Positions 50,479 to 60,316 of a stretch of 64,000 bases of DNA are shown piece after piece; the first letter of the stretch is position 1, and every line of letters starts with the position of its first letter. The notes beneath the pieces were generated by a model, which was not told the origin of the DNA, ran no database searches, and saw only the letters and a program-made list of their open reading frames with translations. The DNA is from UBA7359 sp041689615 (GTDB lineage Bacteria; Pseudomonadota; Gammaproteobacteria; Eutrophobiales; Eutrophobiaceae): positions 1-64,000 of the forward strand of contig JBDNFW010000033.1 of the NCBI GenBank assembly GCA_041689615.1. Direction: 5' to 3'. A program made the translations under genes and the position numbers.

Positions 50479-51710
50479 AAACATTTATTAAAAATAATAA
50501 TTTAGCGTTCGTATTTACTACGATCATTTTATTTTTCTGTAACTATTCAGTTTCAGCAAAAGAAGACGCTTATTTGTTAGATGCAAATACTCATTCTGCA
50601 TTGGCTGAGATCCATAAAGACATGGAAGAGGGGAAAAATACTGAAGCACTTAAAAAACTAAGTAAACTCGTCTCGACAGATAAGATAAAAGATTATGATG
50701 CTGCTGTTGTTTATCAAATAATGGGCTTTGCTGAAAATGGTTTAAACAATTTTAAAAATGCGGCAGAGTATTTTGTTAAGGCCTTATCTTTAAATGCTCT
50801 TCCTGAGAACGTTACTCATGAACTTCAATACTCAACTGCTCAATTATTAATTCATATTGAAAAACCAAAAGAAGGTTTAGCTTATCTTGCAAAGTGGTTT
50901 TCTAATGAACCGCAACCGAAAGATGATGCACATATACTTGCAGCAACAGCTTATTATTACACTGAAAACTATGAACAATTGATAGTGCATGTTGAAAAAG
51001 CCTTGTTACTTAATAAAAAACCTCCTTTAAACTGGCATGAGCTTTTATTGGCTGGATACTATGAAACTAAAGATTATAAAAGTGCGGCAAACACACTTGA
51101 AAATATTATTGTCCAATATCCTGAAAAAACAAATTACTGGTTACAGCTCGCCGGAATTTATCAACAACTGAATGAAGATAAAAAAGCATTAGCCCTATAC
51201 GAACTTGCTTATACAAAAGAATTATTAAATAAAGACGAGATTGTTCAATTAGCAAAAAGTTACTTGTATCTGGAAATGCCTTTTAAAGCAGCGACACTAC
51301 TTGAAAAAGAAATGGCCATTGGCGATATAGAACCCAATAAAGAAATGCTGAGTCTATTAGTCGATAGCTGGATATTGGCGCAAGAGAATGAAAAAGCCAA
51401 ATCTGTATTCAAGGAAATTATTAAAAAATTTAATGCTGACACAGCTCGACTTCGTTTAGGTCAACTCTATCTTGATTCTGAAGAATGGAAAAATGCGGTT
51501 GAAGTATTAAACATAAAACTTCAGTCAGATAATAAAACCTTAATCGCGAAAGTAAATCTTTTATTAGGCATCGCTCAATATCATTCTGACAATTTATCTG
51601 ATGCAACGCGGGCTTTTACTAATTCTCTATCCGATGCATCAACTGAAGAACAGGCTAAATGGTGGTTAGAGCATTTAAAGAAAACGTCAGAAGCAATGCA
51701 AAAAAGCTAA
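50475..51710 (+). CDS. TPR-repeat protein of the TonB2-like operon
   Basis: 411 residues with a signal peptide (about 1-28) and about eight tetratricopeptide repeats, e.g. YQIMGFAENGLNNFKNAAEYFVKALSLNALP and WLQLAGIYQQLNEDKKALALYELAY. Vibrio-type TonB2 clusters also end in a TPR gene, which probably scaffolds the periplasmic complex. Last gene of the operon, converging with the receiver-kinase gene. Confidence 0.87.
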   Translation: MKTFIKNNNLAFVFTTIILFFCNYSVSAKEDAYLLDANTHSALAEIHKDMEEGKNTEALKKLSKLVSTDKIKDYDAAVVYQIMGFAENGLNNFKNAAEYFVKALSLNALPENVTHELQYSTAQLLIHIEKPKEGLAYLAKWFSNEPQPKDDAHILAATAYYYTENYEQLIVHVEKALLLNKKPPLNWHELLLAGYYETKDYKSAANTLENIIVQYPEKTNYWLQLAGIYQQLNEDKKALALYELAYTKELLNKDEIVQLAKSYLYLEMPFKAATLLEKEMAIGDIEPNKEMLSLLVDSWILAQENEKAKSVFKEIIKKFNADTARLRLGQLYLDSEEWKNAVEVLNIKLQSDNKTLIAKVNLLLGIAQYHSDNLSDATRAFTNSLSDASTEEQAKWWLEHLKKTSEAMQKS

Positions 51711-51719
51711 TTCAACAAA

Positions 51720-52970
51720 CTACTGAACCGCTTCCAATACATTTATTACATCTCTAGCCGTCTGCAATCTCTCTACTGGTTTTTTCGCCAATAGTAAATC
51801 CACAATGTCCTGATATTGTTTCAAGGCACTTGGCAGTCTAGGAATAGGTGCATGTACATGCTGATAGATTAACGCCGCAGGTGATGCAGCAGTATAAGGT
51901 TTATCTCCGGTCAATAATTCATAAAATAAAACACCCAGGCTATAAAGGTCGGTGCGTGCATCAACCACATCACCTTCTCCTTGCTCAGGACTCATATAAT
52001 GCGGCGTCCCTAGAATTTGTCCCATAGTCGTAATGTCATTCACTTCACCTATTTTTTTAGAAATACCAAAATCAGCTAAAGAAAGACTATCATCACCACG
52101 GAACATTAAATTTGCTGGCTTGAGATCTCTATGCACAACATTGATTGAGTGAATTTGTTCCAAACCATAAGCGATATGTGTCGCATAAATAACTGCAATC
52201 TCATGATTTAGACCTAATTCAGCACGTTGTTTTAAATCACCTCTTGAAAAAAACTCCATCGCTATATAGCCGTACTCATCTGTTAAACCATGATCATAAA
52301 TTTTTACAACAAAAGGCGAATTCAATTCGGCAATAAGATTTGCTTCCTGAATAAATCGTTTAATCAATTTTGGTTCATTAACACGTGTTAAATCAAGCAC
52401 CTTTAACACGACAGTCATTTTATCTTTGACTCGTTCTGCTAAATAAACTTTTGACATCGCACCTTCGCCAATCATTCGAACAAACTTGTATCCGATATCC
52501 AGTCCAGTGTCTGGCACATGATCTTTCTTGCGTACTTTTTGAATTATCTGAGTTGCATTGTTGAGGTCACTATTTAAAGAAGTATCCGAACGTTTTGAAA
52601 ACTCCAACGCTTCAGCAACCATTTCCGCTATACGCTTAGGCTTAATATCAACTTTATTAATATAATCAGCAGCACCTAACTTGATTGATTTAACGGCGAC
52701 ATATTCATCGCCTTCAGCGGTCAGAACGATCGTCGGAGGAAAACCAGGTTTATTCCTAAACTCTTTTAGCCACTTCAAACCATCTTCATTTGGACCAAGT
52801 TTATAATCCAAAAACAAGATGTCATACGAGGTCCAATCAAAGTTTTCTGGCGGCTTACCCAAGTTATCAAAATCGTATTCGACAATTTCAACGTCCTTCA
52901 GCTCTTTATTCAGATATAGCCTCAGTAAGGCTCTGAAATCGCTAGAATCATCAATTATTAATATTTTCAT
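51720..52970 (-). CDS. Receiver-Ser/Thr protein kinase hybrid
   Basis: 416 residues. An N-terminal response-regulator receiver domain (IIDDSSDFRALL, Asp55 in FLDYKLG, TAEGDE, Lys106) is joined by a linker of about 35 residues to a eukaryotic-like Ser/Thr kinase. Visible motifs are GEGAMSKV (168-175), catalytic Lys190, HRDLKPAN (280-287), DFG (300-302) and SPEQ (327-330). All catalytic residues are present. No transmembrane helix follows the kinase. It would link phosphorelay input to Ser/Thr phosphorylation. The opposing phosphatase may be the PP2C protein at 7553, which is speculative. Alone on its strand. Confidence 0.9.
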   Translation of the reverse strand: MKILIIDDSSDFRALLRLYLNKELKDVEIVEYDFDNLGKPPENFDWTSYDILFLDYKLGPNEDGLKWLKEFRNKPGFPPTIVLTAEGDEYVAVKSIKLGAADYINKVDIKPKRIAEMVAEALEFSKRSDTSLNSDLNNATQIIQKVRKKDHVPDTGLDIGYKFVRMIGEGAMSKVYLAERVKDKMTVVLKVLDLTRVNEPKLIKRFIQEANLIAELNSPFVVKIYDHGLTDEYGYIAMEFFSRGDLKQRAELGLNHEIAVIYATHIAYGLEQIHSINVVHRDLKPANLMFRGDDSLSLADFGISKKIGEVNDITTMGQILGTPHYMSPEQGEGDVVDARTDLYSLGVLFYELLTGDKPYTAASPAALIYQHVHAPIPRLPSALKQYQDIVDLLLAKKPVERLQTARDVINVLEAVQ

Positions 52971-53112
52971 GATATTGAGTTGGGGTTATTCTTAAGAATA
53001 TAAATGAAGTTTATTTAAAAAATACATTTAATTCAATTAATTCAATTAATTATAGACTAAAAATCAAGTTAATTCTGGGTTTAACCCGACTAGTATTAGG
53101 TAATTTGCTTAA

Positions 53113-56100
53113 TTATAAGCGATTAAACTTGCCAAATTTGAGCATCACAGTTGGCATAATCAGTAAATTCAAAATAGTTGAAGAAGCCAATCCACCAATA
53201 ATTATCGCCGCCATTGGTCCCATTATCTCTCTGCCCGGATTATCGCTACCAATAGCAATCGGTAACATAGCCAATGCTGTCACTAAAGCTGTCATCAAAA
53301 TCGAAGGTAAACGTTCCTGCGCACCTTGAATGGCAACCTCAAGATTCCACGGCAATCCCTCTTTTTGAACCAGATATTGATAATGTGAAGCCAACATAAT
53401 TGAATTACGTATGGTAATACCAAATAGCGTGACAAAACCAACCAAAGAACCTACAGATAAACTTCCGCTGGTAATTAATACTGCTATCACTCCACCAACT
53501 AATGCAAAAGGTAAATTGACCAACATCAATATGACATTACGAAAATTACCAATAGCGATATAGACCAGCATCATGACAACGGCCATGACTAACAAAGATA
53601 AGATTAGTAATTCTTCTTTTGCCTTTGCTTGTTCGATTGCCGCACCGGTAAATTCAGGATAAAGCTCCGCGTTGAATTTCACTTTTTCAAGTACCGTCTT
53701 TTCGAGTTCATCCATAAAACCAACAATGTCACGACCGACAACACTACTAGTAATACTTTGTAAACGCTGTCCATTCTGATGCAAGATATTGTAGCGCCCA
53801 CTTTGTTGTCTTATATCTGCAAACTCTTCTAACGGTAATAATAATCCGCCTGCCGTTTTTATGGGTAGCTGACGCACATCTTCAAGTACTTGACGTTTTG
53901 CTTCTGGCAAAATAACTGTCACATCAAAAATACGATTGTCTTCCTGATACTTTCCAACAGACAAACCTTCAAAAGAAATTTTCAAACTATTAACAATATC
54001 TAATGGTGCAAGACCGTATTCTTTAAGTTTTTCTAATTTTAATGCAATCTGTAACAAAGGCGTTTCTGATGATGATTGCACCAATACACCACTAGCACCT
54101 TCAATTGTTTTCATTACTTCTGCTACTTCGGTTGCTTTCCTGTCAAGCGCGTCAAGATCATTACCATAAACATTTACTACTATCGGTGTCGTATATCCCG
54201 AAATCGTTTCATTAATTCTTTCAGATAAAAAGTTATGTGCTTCAAAACGCAAGCCTGGAAATTCATCAAGTGTATCTCGAATAGCATCTAAAACGTCCTG
54301 TTGCTCTGAACCACTTAAGCTACTACCCAAATCAACTTCATATTCACTGTAATGACTGCCAAACGTATCCGCGCCTCGCTCGGCTCTACCTGCCCACTGA
54401 GAAACTGAAGTCACACCCGGGATATCAAGAAACAATTTAGTTAAATGATTACCAACACGTATCGATTCTTCTAAAGATGTGCCAGAAACACTGGAGGTAT
54501 GAACAATATAATGTCCTTCACGAAGGTTAGGAATAAATTGCCCACCCACACTTGGTAAAACTGAAATTCCTGCAACACAAAACAACGCGGTTGTAATTAA
54601 GACCAGATAGGGCGATTTCGATATTAACGTCAGAGCTTTCGTATAAAGCGGCTGTATAAGTTTAATCAATGGCGGCTCGATATTCTTCAATTCATCTTTT
54701 GCCAAAAAGATATAACAAAGTGCCGGCGTAACAGTTAGCGCGACCAACAAAGACATCATGATCGATAATATGTAAGCCATACCTAATGGCTCAAAAAGCC
54801 TGCCAGTAATACCACTAAGATTTAAAAGAGGAACAAAAACCAATGCCACAATAAAACTGGCATAAACAACTGAACCACGTACTTCCATTGAAGCGTTATA
54901 AACCACTTCTTTCATAGGCAACGGATTAGCTAGCAATTTATTTTGGCGTAAACGTCTGAATATATTTTCAGTATCGATAATCGCATCATCAACGACTTCA
55001 CCAAGAGCAATCGCTAAACCACCAATCACCATAATATTTAGATTCACACCCATCTCCAGCAATATCAATATTGCTGTTAACAAAGATAACGGAATTGCCA
55101 TGACAGAAATAAACGCTGTCCTGAAATTAAATAAGAATACTGCTAAGACAATAATGACAAACATACCGCCAACTAATAAATGGCCGGTAATGCTGCTAAC
55201 AGATCGTTCTATATAATTTGCAGGTCGAAATAAAGTTGGATGAAGTTTAATATCATTTTCGGCAAATATTTTATCAAGCCCTTGTATTGCACTCTCAACG
55301 GCATTGGAAACATTTAACGTATTCGCTCCGTATTGACCAATCACCATCAACACGACACCCTCTTCACCCATAACGGAACCTTTGCCAAAAGCAGGTTCAG
55401 CGCCATAATCAATATTAGCTACATCACCAAGCGTAATACTTAGTCCATCGATATGCTTAACAACAACTTGTTCCAATTCATCTTTTTGCTCAGGCAATCC
55501 AGTAATACTTAATGTTAAACGTTGATTATTATTTTCAATAAAACCCGCGCCAAAAATACCGGTCGCTTTTTTTGCTGCTTCTGCCACCTCGTTAATGCCT
55601 AAGTCGTATTCTCTTAACTTTTCTTCATCAATCTGAATTTGCAGTTGTTTTACTTCTCCACCAAACACATTGACATCGGCAACACCCGGAACACTTAAAA
55701 TAGTGGGGACAAGATTCCAATCGACGACACTTCGTAATTCCATCAAGCTCTTACTTGATGAAGTGACACCCATCGTTAAAATTGTTGCCGACGAAGACGC
55801 CATTGGTACAGGCACAGCAGGTCCGACACCTTCTGGTAACAAATTAGTTAAACCTGCCAGTCTTTCCGAAACTAATTGTCGATTACGATAGATATCCGTA
55901 TCTTCTTCAAAGTAGACATTAACAATCGACAAACCTTGAAGTGATTCAGAGCGCACATGATCAATACCAATCAAACCTGATAATGTCGTTTCTATCGGTC
56001 GCGTTACAAGAATCTCAACCTGCTCGGTTGAATAGCCGGGCGCTTCTGTTTGGACAACAATTAAGTTGGGAGAAAATTCAGGGAAAATATCAAGCCCAGC

Positions 56101-56199
56101 GCGTGATAAACGATAAACACTATAAATCATCAAAAGTGTTGCTAAGGCAATCACCACACCGCGAAAATCAATAGCAAATCTAACTAAAGCGGAAAGCAT
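53113..56199 (-). CDS. RND-family efflux pump (CzcA/CusA-like)
   Basis: 1028 residues with the RND layout: a first helix, a large periplasmic porter domain, helices with GGLAIALGEVVDDAIIDTENIFRRLRQNK (TM4, HME-type DD...EN motif), a second periplasmic domain and closing helices (GFVTLFGITIRNSIMLASHYQYL). It should export a substrate, perhaps metal cations, with the adaptor and TolC-type protein encoded just upstream. The substrate cannot be determined from sequence. Confidence 0.9.
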   Translation of the reverse strand: MLSALVRFAIDFRGVVIALATLLMIYSVYRLSRAGLDIFPEFSPNLIVVQTEAPGYSTEQVEILVTRPIETTLSGLIGIDHVRSESLQGLSIVNVYFEEDTDIYRNRQLVSERLAGLTNLLPEGVGPAVPVPMASSSATILTMGVTSSSKSLMELRSVVDWNLVPTILSVPGVADVNVFGGEVKQLQIQIDEEKLREYDLGINEVAEAAKKATGIFGAGFIENNNQRLTLSITGLPEQKDELEQVVVKHIDGLSITLGDVANIDYGAEPAFGKGSVMGEEGVVLMVIGQYGANTLNVSNAVESAIQGLDKIFAENDIKLHPTLFRPANYIERSVSSITGHLLVGGMFVIIVLAVFLFNFRTAFISVMAIPLSLLTAILILLEMGVNLNIMVIGGLAIALGEVVDDAIIDTENIFRRLRQNKLLANPLPMKEVVYNASMEVRGSVVYASFIVALVFVPLLNLSGITGRLFEPLGMAYILSIMMSLLVALTVTPALCYIFLAKDELKNIEPPLIKLIQPLYTKALTLISKSPYLVLITTALFCVAGISVLPSVGGQFIPNLREGHYIVHTSSVSGTSLEESIRVGNHLTKLFLDIPGVTSVSQWAGRAERGADTFGSHYSEYEVDLGSSLSGSEQQDVLDAIRDTLDEFPGLRFEAHNFLSERINETISGYTTPIVVNVYGNDLDALDRKATEVAEVMKTIEGASGVLVQSSSETPLLQIALKLEKLKEYGLAPLDIVNSLKISFEGLSVGKYQEDNRIFDVTVILPEAKRQVLEDVRQLPIKTAGGLLLPLEEFADIRQQSGRYNILHQNGQRLQSITSSVVGRDIVGFMDELEKTVLEKVKFNAELYPEFTGAAIEQAKAKEELLILSLLVMAVVMMLVYIAIGNFRNVILMLVNLPFALVGGVIAVLITSGSLSVGSLVGFVTLFGITIRNSIMLASHYQYLVQKEGLPWNLEVAIQGAQERLPSILMTALVTALAMLPIAIGSDNPGREIMGPMAAIIIGGLASSTILNLLIMPTVMLKFGKFNRL

Positions 56200-56221
56200 G
56201 ATTAAATGTTAAACGAAGGAT

Positions 56222-56364
56222 AAAAATGCTTATTATGGAAAGCGAGCAAGATATAGTGCGAGGCGTCCCGCAACGAAACGCGAGACATATCATTAAGATA
56301 GGCGAGCGTTGAGTGAGGACACAACGAAGCAATATGTCTGCGCAGTTTCATAATAAGTATTTTT
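56222..56364. repeat. Nested inverted-repeat element inside the efflux operon
   Basis: The 165-bp gap between adaptor and pump genes is filled by a palindrome. AAAAATGCTTATTATG (56222-56237) pairs with its complement near 56349-56364 (one G-U pair and one bulge). Inside lies AGACATAT (56283-56290) paired with ATATGTCT (56332-56339), and CGTTG/CAACG encloses a loop containing AGGA. The right arm runs up to the adaptor stop codon. It resembles the other spacer palindromes in size but has different sequence. A short open frame here (56202-56438) is accidental. Confidence 0.6.
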
Positions 56365-57441
56365 TTAGTCGTCTTCTTCATCGGGTATGGCCCATTTGAA
56401 CTCTTCCGATAATAAAGTTTGTCCACCATGCGTAACAACTAGATCATCACTAATAAGATGTTCATTTACCAACAACCATCCTTTGTTTATTTTTTTCGCA
56501 TTACCCAATGGTTTACGCAAAAAAAGTGTTTCATCATGTTTTAAATATATCCATGGTTCATTGGCATACCAAACAACGGCACTCTCCGGAATAAACAAAC
56601 CTTCAATCTCTTCAGCATTCTCATCAACCCATGCAAATAACTTCATTCCTGTTCTTATTTTCCTAGACTCAAGCAAATAAAGATAGCTCTCCCCATATAA
56701 TGGATTGCTAACGTGATTAGCTTGATCAAGATACGATGCCTCTATAGCTGAATCTCTTTCGTTAACATGACTTACAAATACTTTTTGTTGCTTGTAATCT
56801 AGTGTCTTATTTTTTGGCATCGACAACAAGACAAGCTTGTTTTTGTTTGATGCTAATAAATCGAAATCTGAACGTTTGTTTTCATCAAGCAGGTAACTGG
56901 CCAACTCATTTCCCCATGATGATTTAACTTTATATTTAATACTAGCCAAGGCAGTATTAATCGCGCTTAGCTGCGATGACTTAAGATCCCGATCAGCACG
57001 GCTTTTATCTAAATCACGTGCAGAAAGACTTTTAGCTTTATGTAAAGCTTCTGCGCGTTGCAAAATTTTATTATGATTATGTAAATCATTAATTAGAATA
57101 TTCTGCTCAGCCAAAGCTGCTTCATACTCTGCCTTTAAAGAAACTAATGATTCAACATCAATAACTTCAGCATAGGCCAGTGTTTCTTGTTTGAAAAACA
57201 TGCGTTCCACTTGATCCGACACAATGCCTGAGGCTTCGACAGCTTCTTCATCAAGCTGCAATGCTTTAAAACCATCTACAATAATGACTTTACTTTTTTC
57301 TTCATCGCTAGCATCAACTTCCTCTTCATTTGATATTAATTCATTAACTAAATTTCCACCCAAATCGGAAGTTTGTACAAATATAAATATCGCTAAACAA
57401 ATAACGATGAAAATCAGAAAAACTTTAATTAATAGCTTCAT
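56365..57441 (-). CDS. Periplasmic adaptor (membrane-fusion) protein of the RND system
   Basis: 358 residues: N-terminal membrane anchor (LLIKVFLIFIVICLAIFIFVQTSDLGG), an acidic spacer and a coiled-coil hairpin (about 110-165: LKAEYEAALAEQNILINDLHNHNKILQRAEALHKAKSLSARDLDKSRADRDLKSSQLS). Lipoyl/beta-barrel parts follow (GMKLFAWVDENAEEIEGLFIPESAVVWYANEPWIYLKHDETLFLRKPLG). This is typical of HlyD/CusB-type adaptors. The end of the TolC-type gene overlaps its start by 17 bp. Confidence 0.87.
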   Translation of the reverse strand: MKLLIKVFLIFIVICLAIFIFVQTSDLGGNLVNELISNEEEVDASDEEKSKVIIVDGFKALQLDEEAVEASGIVSDQVERMFFKQETLAYAEVIDVESLVSLKAEYEAALAEQNILINDLHNHNKILQRAEALHKAKSLSARDLDKSRADRDLKSSQLSAINTALASIKYKVKSSWGNELASYLLDENKRSDFDLLASNKNKLVLLSMPKNKTLDYKQQKVFVSHVNERDSAIEASYLDQANHVSNPLYGESYLYLLESRKIRTGMKLFAWVDENAEEIEGLFIPESAVVWYANEPWIYLKHDETLFLRKPLGNAKKINKGWLLVNEHLISDDLVVTHGGQTLLSEEFKWAIPDEEDD

Positions 57442-58918
57442 TTATTTCTTTCTCTTCTACAAAAGTTAGCCACGATGAAACAATTTCATTTACCTCTGAT
57501 TCACGATGGGATTTCTGCAACAGGTGTTCTAATTCATGCATAGCATCAATAGCTTCATAATAAATTTCTATTTGCGCTTGTTTCGCTTTATAAAACTCCA
57601 TTCTATTTCTTAACAGTGTGACGCTATCAATACCACCAATCTCAATTTGATTATTTATCTCACTCGCTCGCTCTTCTATTGATGCGATTATTTCATCACT
57701 AATATCAAGTGTGTTTTTATGACGTAATATAGAGTTATATTTCATATAAAGTGAGTTCAATAAGTTTTTTTGCAACACAACTACTTCACGTTGTTTTATT
57801 TTTCTATCTTCAAGTGCGCTTAATATATTTAAATTTTGCTCTGTATTTTTAAAGAACGGTAAAACCCATGATGCACCTAACGCCCAAATATTGTCCGACT
57901 GGTCAAAGATAAAACCGGGAGACAGCACTATATCCGGATATTGGCTTTCAATTTCTAACCTTAATTCCGCTTCAGATTGCGCATAGTCATTCAATACCAT
58001 TGCCATTTCTAAATGATTATCCAACAACATCGATTGCAAACTGGAAATATCAGTCTCGATTATGTCTGATTGTTTATAAATACCTTTGGTTAACGATAAT
58101 GGATTAATGTATTCAATATCGACAGAGTCATATTCAGAATAAGAAAGATTAGATAATGCCAATAAATCATCTTTGTTTTCCTGAAAAATATTTTCTTGCA
58201 ACGTTAATTGAAATAAACGTTGTTGTAACTCAAGCTTTATCGTACTGATTTCAAACTGACTCGCCGCACCTAATTCGTATTTTTTCTCTAGTTGTTCTAA
58301 CAAGTCTTTTAGAACGTCGATCTCATTTTCTATTTCTGTGATTTTTGTCTTCGTCACAATATAGAGGTGATATTGTTCTTCAAGACGACCGAGTTTTTCA
58401 AACGCGAGTTTCGTTATTGCTAATTTCGCATTTAGCAAATCAACATTTGCTCTAGCCTGCCTAGCCTCGCGTTTGCCCTTACGTTCATAAATAAAACTAA
58501 GCACTGCACCTATTGTCCATTCTGATTGTCCAGATGAAGTTTCACTATGGTGTTCAAGTGGAATAGAAAGTTCAGGGTTTATACTGTAGTTAGCATGCTC
58601 AGCAGCAACTTGCGCCTTCTTCCATTTTTTATAGGCGACCTGCATTTCTGGATCGTAATACAGACTGGTTAAATACAAACGTTCAATTGAAAATGCATTA
58701 TTGTTCAGTTGTTCGGAAGAAATGCCATTTGCCAGAAGAAACCGATTCAAATCAAGATTGTCTATATTCCATGAATTAATCTCACTCAAGACATTGCTGG
58801 TATTGACTGGTTCAGCGACATAGCTATGTTTGACACAGCCCTGCATGGCAACGCAGAGTAGCGATATAATAGCGCTACTGGCAATAAATCTGAGTCGTTG
58901 TGACAATATATAAGGCAT
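57425..58918 (-). CDS. TolC-like outer-membrane efflux lipoprotein
   Basis: 497 residues with a signal peptide and lipobox-like end (LLCVAMQGC), so it is probably an outer-membrane lipoprotein of the OprM/CusC type. Two long helical regions rich in Leu, Glu and Lys form the periplasmic tunnel (TKTKITEIENEIDVLKDLLEQLEKKYELGAASQFEISTIKLELQQRL; DEIIASIEERASEINNQIEIGGIDSVTLLRNRMEFYKAKQAQIEIYYEAIDAMHELEHLL). First gene of the efflux operon. The start codon is immediately next to a possible start of the divergent gene, but the real start of that gene is 72-78 bp away. Confidence 0.87.
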   Translation of the reverse strand: MPYILSQRLRFIASSAIISLLCVAMQGCVKHSYVAEPVNTSNVLSEINSWNIDNLDLNRFLLANGISSEQLNNNAFSIERLYLTSLYYDPEMQVAYKKWKKAQVAAEHANYSINPELSIPLEHHSETSSGQSEWTIGAVLSFIYERKGKREARQARANVDLLNAKLAITKLAFEKLGRLEEQYHLYIVTKTKITEIENEIDVLKDLLEQLEKKYELGAASQFEISTIKLELQQRLFQLTLQENIFQENKDDLLALSNLSYSEYDSVDIEYINPLSLTKGIYKQSDIIETDISSLQSMLLDNHLEMAMVLNDYAQSEAELRLEIESQYPDIVLSPGFIFDQSDNIWALGASWVLPFFKNTEQNLNILSALEDRKIKQREVVVLQKNLLNSLYMKYNSILRHKNTLDISDEIIASIEERASEINNQIEIGGIDSVTLLRNRMEFYKAKQAQIEIYYEAIDAMHELEHLLQKSHRESEVNEIVSSWLTFVEEKEINEAIN

Positions 58919-58990
58919 ATGACAAATTATTATTATTTAACCGCATCCCGCAGCGATACGAAAAAGCAGATCTTTCCGCCTGCTGTTTTT

Positions 58991-59968
58991 ATGTTCATGA
59001 ATAATATAGCGTTTTTCTCGTGTTGTCTGCTTTCTCTATTAATAATTCCTGTTACAACACTGGCTGAAAGTCTTTCTGATAATGATTTATCGGTAACGTG
59101 CAAAGAATTCAGGGCTATTTTAGGAAAACCATTAAATAAATCAGGCACGAATGACGCTCAAATTCAAAATACTCGCTTTAAAAAGGGACTGCTCTGGAAA
59201 GCAGAAAGCCCGGAAGGAAAAACAAATTATTTGTTCGGAACCATGCATTCACAGGATTATGCCGTCAGCGGAATTCCACCGAAAGTACGATTAGCTTTAG
59301 TAAAAAGTAAAACCTTATTAATGGAAACTATTCCGAATGAAGAAGCGAATCAGGCTTTTTTAAACATGATGTACTTTAAAGACAAACAACGACTGGATAC
59401 TTTGTTAGAACCTGAACTACTGGAAGCATTAACACTAAAAATTCAGGACTACGGCGTAGCAGCAGAGCACGCTAATTTTGTTAAGCCCTGGGCTGCATTT
59501 AGTTTAATTGGCAGACCAAAACCAGTAAGAGCACCGACACTTGAAAGTAATTTATTTCAAGTAGCTCAAGATAGCATGCTCCAGGTTAAGTCTTTAGAAA
59601 CGATGGAAGAAATACTTTCTCCGCTTGATAGTTTAGCGATGGAAGATCAAGTCATTATTTTGAAAGACACCATTTGCAATCACGAACAAATTATTCGCGA
59701 TACAAAAATACTCGTCGATTTGTATCTTAATCGTGATCTGCAAGGCATGATCGACTTCAATAATCAGCCACATTACGACGAAGCTGTGTTTGAACGATTC
59801 ATGCAAGGAATATTATATGATCGCAACATCAGAATACTTGAACGAATCGAAAAAGAATTTAAAGCAGGCAATGTCTTTGTCGCTATTGGGGCTTCTCACC
59901 TTGCAGGTGAAAAAGGCTTATTAAACGAACTCGATAAATTAGGTTATAGCATTACCCCGGTTTATTAA
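58991..59968 (+). CDS. TraB/GumN-family protein
   Basis: About 325 residues with an N-terminal signal peptide (MFMNNIAFFSCCLLSLLIIPVTTLA). Then come the TraB/GumN motifs: GLLWKAESPEGKTNYLFGTMHSQD near the start and FVAIGASHLAGEKGLLNELDKLGYSITPVY at the end, which contain paired GxxH elements. The family is related to Tiki proteases; bacterial roles are unknown. The ATG at 58991 (or 58997) fits the signal peptide. A longer ATG at 58919 would abut the start of the divergent gene and leave no room for promoters. Confidence 0.87.
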   Translation: MFMNNIAFFSCCLLSLLIIPVTTLAESLSDNDLSVTCKEFRAILGKPLNKSGTNDAQIQNTRFKKGLLWKAESPEGKTNYLFGTMHSQDYAVSGIPPKVRLALVKSKTLLMETIPNEEANQAFLNMMYFKDKQRLDTLLEPELLEALTLKIQDYGVAAEHANFVKPWAAFSLIGRPKPVRAPTLESNLFQVAQDSMLQVKSLETMEEILSPLDSLAMEDQVIILKDTICNHEQIIRDTKILVDLYLNRDLQGMIDFNNQPHYDEAVFERFMQGILYDRNIRILERIEKEFKAGNVFVAIGASHLAGEKGLLNELDKLGYSITPVY

Positions 59969-59985
59969 GTTTACGCTTACAAAAA

Positions 59986-60231
59986 TTACTTCTGATATTT
60001 ATCTTTCCACTCAGAATACGGCATACCATAAACAAGCTCTCTGGCTTTTTCGTAGTCCATTTTTTCGCCCTTTTCTTCTGCTGCTGCGAGATACCATTTC
60101 GACAGGCAGTTTCGGCAAAAGCCGGCCAGATTCATTAAATCGATATTTTGTACTTCAGTATGCTCGCGCAGGTGTTTAACCAATGCTCTGAAAGCAGCGG
60201 CTTCCAGTTCTGTTGTTGTTTCGTTACTCAC
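59986..60231 (-). CDS. DUF1244-family small protein
   Basis: 81 residues matching DUF1244 throughout (FRALVKHLREHTEVQNIDLMNLAGFCRNCLSKWYLAAAEEKGEKMDYEKARELVYGMPYSEWKDKY), with the conserved FCRNCLSKW. Widespread in proteobacteria and structurally compact, function unknown. Stands between converging gumN-like and divergent ndh genes. Confidence 0.92.
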   Translation of the reverse strand: MSNETTTELEAAAFRALVKHLREHTEVQNIDLMNLAGFCRNCLSKWYLAAAEEKGEKMDYEKARELVYGMPYSEWKDKYQK

Positions 60232-60316
60232 AATGCTCTCCTGATAAATGTTATTAATCGTTCAGCTTTCGCGTTATTATACCGATATATTATCAACACC
60301 ATAAAAATACATTAAA

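Noticed and set aside
56202..56438. Minus-strand frame of 78 codons between the RND pump and adaptor genes
   Set aside because: It overlaps the nested inverted repeat and the end of the adaptor gene in another frame.
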